A stretch of DNA of 32,518 bases from assembly GCA_041859095.1 (NCBI GenBank), contig JBHEKY010000001.1:1-32518 (forward strand), in the 5' to 3' direction. The stretch's first letter is position 1. Every line of letters begins with the position of its first letter. Below the pieces are notes generated by a model. That model ran no database searches. It was given only the letters and a program-made list of their open reading frames with translations, and was not told the origin of the DNA. Both the position numbers and the translations under genes were made by a program. Source of the stretch: UBA1422 sp041859095 (lineage in GTDB: Bacteria > Bacillota > Clostridia > Peptostreptococcales > Anaerovoracaceae). Below are positions 1-6,851 of this stretch, piece after piece.

Positions 1-167
1 ATATCTCCCTGGGGTGTTGTCATTCCCTGGTCCAAAGAAACAACGGAAATGGGCAAATCTTTTGCTTCGCCTTTAATCACGGGAAGAATTATCAATGAGA
101 CGGCAAATGTTATCAAAATGGCAATAATAGGTGCCATTACCTTAAAATTCACTTTCTCTTTCATCAT
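1..167 (-). CDS. YhgE/Pip-like or ABC-2-type membrane protein, N-terminal part (cut by window edge)
   Basis: Only the first 55 codons are in the window; the gene runs off the left edge. The visible protein starts with a short charged stretch and one hydrophobic segment (about residues 11-30). This is followed by a KDLPISVVSLDQG sequence, which resembles the N-terminus of YhgE/Pip proteins and of ABC-2-type permeases, where a single N-terminal membrane helix precedes an extracytoplasmic domain. Two adjacent ATG codons (165-167 and 162-164) are possible starts. A GGAG ribosome site lies 5 or 8 bases upstream, so the inner ATG is equally good. It is divergent from the TetR gene, a common arrangement for a regulator and the export or membrane protein it controls. 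Family assignment is from a short fragment and is moderate. Confidence 0.55.
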   Translation of the reverse strand, partial: MMKEKVNFKVMAPIIAILITFAVSLIILPVIKGEAKDLPISVVSLDQGMTTPQGD

Positions 168-312
168 ACAATCTCCTTTCAGTAAAACAATCCGTTCTAC
201 ATCTGAATTATATTCTCTTAAAATGGAGAGTGGAATCAACAAAAAGCCGCCATATGTCGATATTTTACATTGCATGATTTATGATTTATTCTTAATTTTT
301 CCTTCATTCCGA

Positions 313-360
313 TTGACTATCATCATGATTGGCGTAAAATAAGTGCAACATGTTGTCGCA
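313..360 (+). promoter_or_regulatory. Promoter and dyad in front of the TetR gene
   Basis: TTGACT (313-318) and TAAAAT (335-340) are separated by 16 bases. Just downstream, at 346-355, is the perfect 10-bp palindrome CAACATGTTG inside a longer imperfect dyad (344-360), placed where a repressor would cover the start of transcription. It is a plausible TetR autoregulatory operator. A good TATAAT-like -10 for the divergent gene is at 207-212 (minus), but its -35 is poor. The rest of the 168-380 gap shows no other structure. Confidence 0.5.
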
Positions 361-380
361 ATAAATTCCGAGGTGGACTG

Positions 381-944
381 ATGAATCAAAATGCCATAGA
401 CACGAAGAACAATCTTTTGGAAGCATTTCTACGAATCTATGAAAACAAAAGTATTTCACAAGTAACCGTGAAAGAAATCTGCTCGGTTGCCGGGTACAAC
501 AGAAGCACATTTTATAATCATTTTAATGATGTGCCATCCATGCTCTACGAAATTGAAGACGATACACTTCTGACTATCGAGGGTGTTGTAAGGAAATTGA
601 CGGCAAAAGAGATTTTCCACACGGACGCTATCTTTGCGGCGCTCAAAGGAATCTACCATGGGAATCAGCAAAAGATGGCTATTTTAATGACCAAATCAGA
701 CTCTCATTTTCCACAGAAGCTTAAAAGCTTAATGGAAGAGATCATCACAGGTTTTTGTGACGACTTGTCCAATAGCGAAAACCAAAAGCTAAAGGTGGCA
801 ATATCTTATCATTTCTCGGCAATCATAGGTGTGATGGCACATTTGATGCAAAACCGTGAGACCTTAGATATGAACCAGATGATAGATTATGTAAAAGAGT
901 TTTCTCTTGAGGGGGTTCTGACAGCCATTAAAAAAATGATTTAG
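381..944 (+). CDS. TetR/AcrR family transcriptional regulator
   Basis: A 187-aa protein with an N-terminal helix-turn-helix: residues about 10-55 hold TVKEICSVAGYNRSTFYNHF, the typical TetR DNA-binding helix pair. The C-terminal ligand domain is all-helical and resembles the TetR_C_33 group often seen in Clostridia. The start is supported by a GAGGTGG site 5-8 bases upstream. It is divergent from the partial membrane protein at the left edge, which is its likely target. Its stop codon overlaps the stop of the convergent methyltransferase gene by 4 bases and no terminator is visible between them. The inducer is unknown. Confidence 0.9.
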   Translation: MNQNAIDTKNNLLEAFLRIYENKSISQVTVKEICSVAGYNRSTFYNHFNDVPSMLYEIEDDTLLTIEGVVRKLTAKEIFHTDAIFAALKGIYHGNQQKMAILMTKSDSHFPQKLKSLMEEIITGFCDDLSNSENQKLKVAISYHFSAIIGVMAHLMQNRETLDMNQMIDYVKEFSLEGVLTAIKKMI

Positions 945-1735
945 ATTTCCCCTTCTCGGTATTTCTTCAGATATGTCTTGCAATGCTTATCATGTCCAAA
1001 CAGCGCTTCGCTGGCATAAACCATAGACATCAGGCGCTTGTCCAGTGGATCGATGATAGCCCCATCCATCCCTGCAGAAATCGCAGCCACCAAAAATGCC
1101 TGGTTCATCAGCTTCCTGGCTGGTAGGTGGAAGGAAATGTTGCTAAGTCCACATGCAATGTGAGTATTGGGAAATTCCATCCGCATTTGCCGGATCGTCT
1201 CCAATGCAATGTTGCCGTTTTCTGACCCGGTGCTGATTGGAAGCACCAAGGGATCCAAGTAAATATCTTTTTCAGCCATTCCCTCTTTGCAAAGATTGGA
1301 TACCAATTCTTCCGCGATTTTCATTCTCTCGAAAACTGTTTGTGGAATCCCACCAGTCCCCATACAAAGTGCAATTACACTGGTCTTATATTCAAGAATT
1401 AGTGGCAAAATCTCATCAAACCGTTTGGACTCGGCAGTAATGGAATTGATTAGCACCTTGTGATTCTTGTTCACTTCCAGGGCTCGTTTAATAGCGATTG
1501 GATTGGGGGAATCGATGGAAAGTGGCGCATCCACCGATTCTTGAACCACTTCTGCCATCCATGCCAACCTTTCTGGTTCATCCTCTACAAACATCCCTGC
1601 ATTGATATCAATAAAAGTGGCACCAGCCTTGTATTGCTTTTTTGCAAGATCTGCAATCATATCTTTGTCATAATTCTCAATGGCAGGACGGATTGCCGGT
1701 ATCGTGCTATTTAGTTTTTCACCGATAATAATCAT
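941..1735 (-). CDS. Methyltetrahydrofolate:corrinoid methyltransferase-like (pterin-binding, AcsE/MtgA/MetH-domain type)
   Basis: A 264-aa TIM-barrel pterin-binding protein. Visible family motifs are IIGEKLN at the N-terminus, DINAG near residue 44, SIDSPNP near 74, LINSITAE near 95, IYLDPLVLPI near 158 and CGLSNISF near 195. These match the AcsE methyltransferase of the acetyl-CoA pathway, the MtgA/MtvA enzymes of quaternary-amine demethylation, and the folate domain of MetH. The reaction would move a methyl group between methyl-tetrahydrofolate and a corrinoid protein. Its ATG overlaps the TGA of the upstream homocysteine methyltransferase-MTHFR gene (ATGA), so the two are translationally coupled. 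That context favours methionine synthesis. No cobalamin-binding protein is encoded nearby, so the partner must lie elsewhere. An alternative is methyl transfer for the MttB-like enzyme at 15092-16609. Confidence 0.85.
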   Translation of the reverse strand: MIIIGEKLNSTIPAIRPAIENYDKDMIADLAKKQYKAGATFIDINAGMFVEDEPERLAWMAEVVQESVDAPLSIDSPNPIAIKRALEVNKNHKVLINSITAESKRFDEILPLILEYKTSVIALCMGTGGIPQTVFERMKIAEELVSNLCKEGMAEKDIYLDPLVLPISTGSENGNIALETIRQMRMEFPNTHIACGLSNISFHLPARKLMNQAFLVAAISAGMDGAIIDPLDKRLMSMVYASEALFGHDKHCKTYLKKYREGEI

Positions 1736-3567
1736 ACATTGCCTCCTGTTTGATCCAGCATCCCATTTTGCTTCAGAGTTTGAAGAATGTCTAGCACCAT
1801 TTTAGTTCTGGAAAATGGAATAATCATATAGAAACCGTCCACATTTGGTCGGATACGGCCAGCAATTTCCAAGGCAATACAGATTCCTTCCGCCTCGGCT
1901 TCTTCACGCGTCATACTGATGGAGAATCGATCTACAACATGTTCCGGTATCTGTATCCCCGGAACCTCATTATTGAGGAATACAGCGTTTTTATAACTAA
2001 CAAGGGGCATGATACCGGCAATCACCTTGACGCCAAATCGCCTTCTCACATCTGCAAGTGCGGCAATGGCTGCTTCATCAAAAATCGGCTGGGTCAAAAA
2101 CACCGCGGTTCCCTTCTCCACTTTTTTCATCATCCGTAAGTATTCTTTTTCAAGATCTGTTACGTTCAAGTTCAGGGCTGCGGCCACTGTCATGCTACGA
2201 TCCGGACACATTTCCCGGTTCATTACTTGAATGACGTCAATGAGCCTGTATGCGTTCAAATTAAAGACACTTTTGGTGGTGACTTTGTCCGCCTCCAAAA
2301 TGGGATCTCCCGTAACTGCCAAGATGTTTCGAATTCCTTCGATATGGCATGCCATGAGCCCGGAGCGGATGGCATTGATATTCTTGTCCCGACAGCATAA
2401 ATGAGGCATGACCTCCATCCCCGTTTCCCGGCGTAGCAGCGCCGCTGTCATGAGGGAGTCCACACGGGCTATGCCTCTGGGAGAATCGGCGATTGTAATC
2501 AAGTCAACTCCCGCTGTTGCGCAGAGCTTGGCGTGTTCCATCATTTGATCGATTTGAATGTCGAAGGGCGGATCCATTTCAACAGCTGTGATGAAATCAC
2601 CTCGGTCCAGCTTCGCCTGGAAAAGGCTGGTCTGCCGTTGGATTTTCTTTTTTGGGGTATCGTGGACGGGATGAACCGGTCCGGAAACCGCCTTTATATG
2701 GCCCAATCGTTCCGCCAGCGCTCGTATATGTTCCGGCGTGGTACCGCAACAACCACCAATAATTTGGGCACCCTGTTCCACCACATCTTCCATGACCTGT
2801 GCGAAATAAGGCGGGTTGTTCACATACACAGCTCGCTCATTGATTAATTCAGGAAAGCTGGCGTTTGGAAGCACCGAAATCGGCTTGTCTTTCAAGTCCA
2901 GCCGCCCCAGGAGTTTTCGCAACTGGGAAGGCCCGGAGCCGCAGTTAAAACCGTACGCATCAATGGTGGCACAAGATTCAATCTCTTTAAATATGGTTTG
3001 GATGCCAAACCCATCACGGGTCAGCCCATCAGATGAAAAGGCAAATTGAGTCAGAATAAATGCATCCGGCGCCCATCCTTTGATAGCCTCCGCTACCGTT
3101 GGTAACAATGACGCATCTGAAAAGGTCTCAAAGATGAAATTTTGTGCGCCGGCATCCACCAGTGTTTTGGCCATAAACAAAAACTCATCTAAAATCTCCT
3201 GGTCTTCCTCCTGCCCGGTTCTCCGAATCGGTCCGATGCTGGCAGCGACGAAAGCATTGGTTCCTTTTACGGCCTGAATGGCAATTTCCAGACCTTTGCT
3301 TAGAACTTTTGTCTGCTCGTCACGGGAAACCTCCAGCGCATATCGGTTGGCTGCAAAGGTATTGGTGCGAATCATTCCTGCTCCTGCCGCAAGATACTCT
3401 TGATGTATGCGGAGTATGATTTCAGGACTATTCACGTTGGCAAACTCGCAAAAACTCCGTACATCGCCGGTCAGTTCTGCATAATAAGTACCCATGGCGC
3501 CGTCCGTTAATAGGATGGGGCGACTCTGGTTTTCTTGTTTCCTTAGAAAATAATCTTGTACTCTCAT
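1732..3567 (-). CDS. Bifunctional homocysteine S-methyltransferase / 5,10-methylenetetrahydrofolate reductase
   Basis: A 611-aa fusion of the YitJ type. Residues about 1-300 form the homocysteine methyltransferase barrel: LLTDGAMGTYYAEL at the start, NCGSG near residue 208 and GGCCGTTPEH near 272 supply the three zinc-binding cysteines. Residues about 315-600 form a MetF-like FAD-dependent methylenetetrahydrofolate reductase (EMDPPFDIQI, ADSPRGIARVDS, LAVTGDP, TQPIFD). Together they make methyl-folate and methylate homocysteine to methionine. The start has a strong GGAGGACC ribosome site (3573-3580). It is the first gene of a two-gene operon and overlaps the pterin methyltransferase by ATGA. 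No S-box or other SAM riboswitch was found in its 5' region. Domain assignment is secure; the methyl donor used in vivo is not. Confidence 0.93.
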   Translation of the reverse strand: MRVQDYFLRKQENQSRPILLTDGAMGTYYAELTGDVRSFCEFANVNSPEIILRIHQEYLAAGAGMIRTNTFAANRYALEVSRDEQTKVLSKGLEIAIQAVKGTNAFVAASIGPIRRTGQEEDQEILDEFLFMAKTLVDAGAQNFIFETFSDASLLPTVAEAIKGWAPDAFILTQFAFSSDGLTRDGFGIQTIFKEIESCATIDAYGFNCGSGPSQLRKLLGRLDLKDKPISVLPNASFPELINERAVYVNNPPYFAQVMEDVVEQGAQIIGGCCGTTPEHIRALAERLGHIKAVSGPVHPVHDTPKKKIQRQTSLFQAKLDRGDFITAVEMDPPFDIQIDQMMEHAKLCATAGVDLITIADSPRGIARVDSLMTAALLRRETGMEVMPHLCCRDKNINAIRSGLMACHIEGIRNILAVTGDPILEADKVTTKSVFNLNAYRLIDVIQVMNREMCPDRSMTVAAALNLNVTDLEKEYLRMMKKVEKGTAVFLTQPIFDEAAIAALADVRRRFGVKVIAGIMPLVSYKNAVFLNNEVPGIQIPEHVVDRFSISMTREEAEAEGICIALEIAGRIRPNVDGFYMIIPFSRTKMVLDILQTLKQNGMLDQTGGNV

Positions 3568-3595
3568 TAAAGGTCCTCCCGTTTTATTACGTTAG

Positions 3596-3624
3596 ATAAT
3601 ACCCTTAATGCCCATTCATTGCAA
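3596..3624 (-). promoter_or_regulatory. Promoter of the methionine/one-carbon operon
   Basis: Read on minus: TTGCAA (3619-3624), 17 bases, TATTAT (3596-3601), with the gene start about 30 bases downstream. The leader is too short to hold a known SAM riboswitch. Confidence 0.5.
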
Positions 3625-3680
3625 GCAAAATGTATAAATATACAGTTTCGTGATTCGCTTATGCCATTAGCTGCAAAATA

Positions 3681-3710
3681 AAAGGCTATTGAAATTTCAA
3701 TAGCCTTTTT
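3681..3710 (-). terminator. Perfect hairpin terminator at the end of the peroxide-defence operon
   Basis: A perfect inverted repeat with 14-base arms (AAAGGCTATTGAAA and its complement) occupies 3681-3708, followed by T-rich sequence on either strand. It lies 25 bases past the stop of the last operon gene and can also insulate the methionine operon promoter. Confidence 0.85.
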
Positions 3711-3734
3711 GATAATGTCTGCTTGTTAATCAGA

Positions 3735-4289
3735 TTAGCTTGAGTAAATGAAGAACAATTTTGCCCGCCTTAACCTTGCCAGTTCCTTGTTCCGATAAAT
3801 CAATTCCTTACTTCCGAAGTAGCCGTTGTATAAAGCCTCCCAGAAGAATACGTACCCACCAATGTATAACCCTTTTAATGGCACGTCATACCACAGTTCA
3901 TTGGGGAGATCACTGGACAGTAGAGAGTAAAGGAAAATGAAAGCGATACCAACAAGCGCAAGCATTCCGGAACTTCTGAAGTTCCGATTTATTTTCTTTT
4001 TCTTCTGCTTAATAAAAAAACCATAATAGTTTTCGTAGCTCTGAAGGATTTGTTCCTCCATTTGTTTGTCCTGCTCCTCTTTGCTGATTTCAATCCGAAT
4101 TTCTAGTTCCTTTTTCATTGGGATTTCTTCTGAACACAAATCAAGAAACCCTGTGAGTTCCGGATGCAAATCCCTGCGTTTGTAGGAAGCATTGTCCCAT
4201 TCATGGAAAAATTCATTATAGTTGTTCAGCGCAAGCTCTATCACGCAACGCCCGGTTTCTTTGTTCACTTTGTATGCCGATTCGTACAT
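3735..4289 (-). CDS. Small membrane protein of unknown function
   Basis: 184 aa from the chosen start. An in-frame upstream extension to 4355 exists, but the ATG at 4287-4289 has an AAGGAG site at proper spacing and the extension sequence looks non-coding. The first ~115 residues are charged and soluble; residues about 80-110 are rich in E, K and Q and may form a helix or coiled coil, ending in a basic KQKKKKINRN stretch. Two hydrophobic segments follow (MLALVGIAFIFLYSLL and PLKGLYIGGYVFFWEALY), then a basic tail. I do not recognise the family. It is the last gene of the perR-katG operon, 65 bases after the ferritin-like gene with a GC-rich stem-loop between. This suggests a stress-linked membrane role, but that is only context. 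Confidence 0.8.
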   Translation of the reverse strand: MYESAYKVNKETGRCVIELALNNYNEFFHEWDNASYKRRDLHPELTGFLDLCSEEIPMKKELEIRIEISKEEQDKQMEEQILQSYENYYGFFIKQKKKKINRNFRSSGMLALVGIAFIFLYSLLSSDLPNELWYDVPLKGLYIGGYVFFWEALYNGYFGSKELIYRNKELARLRRAKLFFIYSS

Positions 4290-4325
4290 AACCACTCCTT
4301 TGTTCATATCTGTTACATGAGTAAA

Positions 4326-4344
4326 GGGGCGGCATCGCCGTCCC
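4326..4344 (-). terminator. GC-rich stem-loop between ferritin-like and membrane-protein genes
   Basis: An 8-bp GC-rich stem (one G-U type pair) with a 3-base loop, followed on minus by a short TTTACT. The U-run is weak, so it is more likely a partial terminator or an mRNA-stabilising end that lowers expression of the last operon gene. Confidence 0.45.
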
Positions 4345-4354
4345 CCGTTTCTCA

Positions 4355-4660
4355 TTAGTTCTTAAACTTTTCAATCTCTTCTTCTACTTCTTCAGCACCT
4401 TCTGCATAAAACTTTTCTTCGTCTGGATCCAGTTCTTTGAGTAACCTTAGAAACTCACCGGCATGAACCCGCTCTTCATCTGCGATGTCCTTAAGCACTT
4501 CAATAGCTAGCTTGTTGTCTGTTGACTCTGCCAACTGCATATAAAGCTGTATGGCTTCGTACTCCGCAGAAATCATGAAGCGTATTGATCGAATCAACTC
4601 CTGATCGCTTAGCTTACGATCTTTTTTTAGTCCGGAAAACGGATGTCCAAATTCAGGCAT
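4355..4660 (-). CDS. Ferritin-like di-iron protein (encapsulin-cargo/rubrerythrin-related)
   Basis: 101 aa starting MPEFGHPFSG. An ATG five codons further upstream exists, but a GGAGG site 8 bases before the ATG at 4658-4660 decides the start. The core is two helices with ferroxidase-type ligands: the first holds ISAEYEAIQLY and the second ADEERVHAGEFL, an ExxH pair. After that comes an acidic tail (EEVEEEIEKFKN). From memory the fold and sequence resemble the small ferritin-like proteins of the EncFtn type and the ferritin-like domain fused to encapsulin in Pyrococcus furiosus. Such proteins oligomerise to form the iron site. No encapsulin gene is present in this window. It lies 45 bases downstream of the ferredoxin-rubrerythrin gene in the PerR-headed operon, consistent with iron or peroxide handling. 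Confidence 0.85.
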   Translation of the reverse strand: MPEFGHPFSGLKKDRKLSDQELIRSIRFMISAEYEAIQLYMQLAESTDNKLAIEVLKDIADEERVHAGEFLRLLKELDPDEEKFYAEGAEEVEEEIEKFKN

Positions 4661-4705
4661 TTCTATTTCCTCCATGTCATATATTACAAAAACTCATACG
4701 TATGG

Positions 4706-5710
4706 CTAATACTTAATAAACATGCTTCCCGGTACGCCACAGATGCTGCACTTTTCGGGAATCGACTTTTCAATATTTCCGCATACCGGACACAGATAGT
4801 AGAATACTTCTTCTTTCTGCCCAATGTTTTCTAGGGCTTCCTGGTATAGTCTTGCATGTACTTCTTCGGCCTTCATGGCGAATGTGAAAGACATCACCGC
4901 GGCTTGATTGCCTTCCGCTTCAGCTAACTTCACAAAGTCAGGATACATGTCTTTATATTCATGGGTTTCGCCTGCAACCGCGTCTTTTAAATTTTCGGTT
5001 GTCGACGCAATTTTACCGGCCACTTCAAAATGTTTCAAGGCATGCAAGGTTTCTGCATCGGAAGCGGCTTTGAATAATTTAGCAGCGTTTAGATTTCCAT
5101 CTTTTTCCGCTTTCTTTGAATATGCCAGATACTTTCTGTTGGCCTGGGATTCCCCGGCAAAAGCTGCCATCAAATTTTCGATTGTTCTGTTTTGTTCCAT
5201 TTTTTCATCCTCCGTTTTATAGTTGTTTTTTAACAATATTAATAACCTTTCCACTGCCTCTTTTGGGAAGTCTTCAGGTTGGTTCGCGTCTAACAATGAT
5301 TGTAGAAAATCCTGAACCGTTTGGCTTTGTGGCAACATGAACCCCGATTCACGAATCAGGTCTTCAGCCATCAGTCTATTTGAAGTTCTTAACACAGTGG
5401 CCAGTTGCTTTTGGATGGGGTCTATCGAGTTTTTCTCAATATTGGCCGCAATCTGCTCTTGCATCACCTTGCTTTTTGCCAATAACCGCAAAGCTGTTAT
5501 CACCGCCTCTGTTTTTTCCTGTTGTGCCGGTAACTCCTCAGGCATTAAAGAAATTGCATGAGAAGGGCAGGCATCCACACAAGCACGACATCCATCCAAA
5601 CATTTGATTCGGTCGATTTGCCCTGTTTCTGTATCCGTTGCTCCCGTTGGGCAAACATAGAGGCAGAGACAATCTTTTGTGCATAAGTTGATATTTCGAA
5701 CTGCATACAT
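4706..5710 (-). CDS. Ferredoxin-rubrerythrin fusion protein
   Basis: 334 aa. Residues 1-60 are a bacterial ferredoxin-like domain with two cysteine sets (CTKDCLCLYVCP, an unusual spacing, and CLDGCRACVDACP, which fits a 4Fe-4S site). Residues about 65-165 are helical and unrecognised. From about residue 171 it is a complete rubrerythrin: AGESQANRKY, DAETLHALKH, GETHEYKDMYPDF and MKAEEVHARLY give the di-iron ligands, and the C-terminal CPVCG...CSICG is a rubredoxin-type Fe site. Rubrerythrins reduce hydrogen peroxide with electrons from rubredoxin or ferredoxin; here the electron donor may be built in. An internal ATG (5198-5200) with its own GGAGG site could also give a normal 164-aa rubrerythrin. 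It starts 4 bases after the stop of the double rubredoxin gene. Confidence 0.92.
   Translation of the reverse strand: MYAVRNINLCTKDCLCLYVCPTGATDTETGQIDRIKCLDGCRACVDACPSHAISLMPEELPAQQEKTEAVITALRLLAKSKVMQEQIAANIEKNSIDPIQKQLATVLRTSNRLMAEDLIRESGFMLPQSQTVQDFLQSLLDANQPEDFPKEAVERLLILLKNNYKTEDEKMEQNRTIENLMAAFAGESQANRKYLAYSKKAEKDGNLNAAKLFKAASDAETLHALKHFEVAGKIASTTENLKDAVAGETHEYKDMYPDFVKLAEAEGNQAAVMSFTFAMKAEEVHARLYQEALENIGQKEEVFYYLCPVCGNIEKSIPEKCSICGVPGSMFIKY
5198..5213 (-). promoter_or_regulatory. Internal ribosome-binding site and start inside the ferredoxin-rubrerythrin gene
   Basis: On minus, GGAGG (5209-5213) is followed after 8 bases by an in-frame ATG (5198-5200) that begins MEQNRTIENLM, exactly where free-standing rubrerythrins begin. 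The upstream codons stay open to 5710. Both a fusion and a separate rubrerythrin may therefore be made from one mRNA. Alternatively the site is a relic of a recent gene fusion. Confidence 0.6.
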
Positions 5711-5714
5711 TTTA

Positions 5715-6392
5715 CTACCCCCTCTTCACCTCTGTGATTTTGCTCTTTGGAACTTTGCAAACCGGGCAGATCTCCGGGAGCTGATCTCCGACATACACAA
5801 ATCCGCAAATATCGCATACATAGACATGGGTGTTTTCAATGAAACTGTCGTGTTGTTTCTCATATCTGCTTAGTGTGCTATTTAGGATTCTTGTAACCTT
5901 TTCACCCCATACAAGTGCACGCAGCGCGCCTCGGTCTTCCGACTTGGTTGCAATTGCGTTTGCATCCGGAAATCCGGATGCAATATCCACATTGATTTGA
6001 GCTTGCAAATCCTCAAATTTTCCTTGCGTTTCTATCTCACTCTTCGACATGTAGTATGTTGCCAATTGGTCCAGAAGCTCAGATTCTTCCAGGCGATACT
6101 GTTTTGCAAAACCTTTTGAGAGGTTGGAAAACAAGGCGCTTATCTCACCTTCTGATTCGTCGCCACTACCCCTTAAGTCGCTTTGTTTCTGATTTTTGGG
6201 ATTGCTTCGCTGAAACGGTGCTGATTTCTCTGCATTTTCTTCCACAAAGTCGCTTTGTTCAGCACCACATAATGGGCAATTCCATTGATCTGGGACAGAG
6301 GCCCAATTTGTGCCAGGTTGAATCCCTCTTTCAGGGTCTCCGAAGGCTTCATCGTATGCATATCCGCAAACGGAACACTTATATTTTTTCAA
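5715..6392 (-). CDS. Double rubredoxin-domain protein (rubredoxin - helical linker - rubredoxin)
   Basis: 225 aa with a classic rubredoxin at the N-terminus (C6, C9, C39, C42; CSVCGYAYDEAFGDPERGI and WNCPLCG). A low-complexity acidic linker (about 50-85) is followed by a helical region (about 85-185). A second short rubredoxin/rubrerythrin-type knuckle closes the protein (C193, C196, C209, C212). Both sites should bind one iron each and pass single electrons, probably to the rubrerythrin encoded next. The start codon is TTG (6390-6392), supported by GGAGG seven bases upstream; no ATG fits. It ends 4 bases before the ferredoxin-rubrerythrin start and lies 27 bases after the DUF454 gene, clearly within one operon. 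The helical middle could be a protein-binding or degenerate ferritin-like segment; I cannot tell. Confidence 0.9.
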   Translation of the reverse strand: MKKYKCSVCGYAYDEAFGDPERGIQPGTNWASVPDQWNCPLCGAEQSDFVEENAEKSAPFQRSNPKNQKQSDLRGSGDESEGEISALFSNLSKGFAKQYRLEESELLDQLATYYMSKSEIETQGKFEDLQAQINVDIASGFPDANAIATKSEDRGALRALVWGEKVTRILNSTLSRYEKQHDSFIENTHVYVCDICGFVYVGDQLPEICPVCKVPKSKITEVKRG

Positions 6393-6419
6393 GTGGTTAC
6401 CTCCTTATCTTTCATTTTC

Positions 6420-6851
6420 TTATACTCCTTCCTCCATCTCTTTTCTGCCCAGATGTCTCATTTCATTCATCTCCTTTGGGCTCAATGTTTTTAGCATAAT
6501 TATATGTGTCGTCACCGCTAAACCTACTGCCAATAAAAATAGTTTTATGTGCCAGCCAGGGATGACAATCATGGAACCCCCCAATGTTGCCCAAAGAAAT
6601 AGTAACGCTCCGTTTTTTGTCCTAGGCGAGATAGCGTGATATGTCATATAACAATAAATATAGGAGCCAAATACTTTATGCGTTATTAACCAGTTGTACA
6701 TTCGTTTTGAGCTCTTCAAATAGAAAAAGGAAGCCATCAGCAAAAATGGGGTGGTAGGAAGCACAGGTATCACTACACCTATCATTCCGATTCCCAATGA
6801 TAGGGTACCCAAAACAAGGAACGTATACTGTTTTAGTGTGTGTTCCTTCAT
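6420..6851 (-). CDS. DUF454/YbaN family inner-membrane protein
   Basis: 143 aa with the family signature GIGMIGVVIPVLPTTPFLLMASFFYLKSSKRMYNWLITHKVFG (quoted here in pieces: GMIGVVIPVLPTTPFLL, then YNWLITHKVFG). Three to four hydrophobic segments are visible. Members are widespread small membrane proteins of unknown function, often near oxidative-stress or haem genes. The ATG overlaps the katG stop as ATGA and uses a GAGGATG site inside the end of katG, so it is translationally coupled to the catalase-peroxidase. Confidence 0.88.
   Translation of the reverse strand: MKEHTLKQYTFLVLGTLSLGIGMIGVVIPVLPTTPFLLMASFFYLKSSKRMYNWLITHKVFGSYIYCYMTYHAISPRTKNGALLFLWATLGGSMIVIPGWHIKLFLLAVGLAVTTHIIMLKTLSPKEMNEMRHLGRKEMEEGV

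Noticed and set aside
3568..3680. Possible SAM riboswitch upstream of the methionine genes
   Set aside because: Only about 110 bases, with the promoter inside; no S-box core sequences or terminator arrangement.
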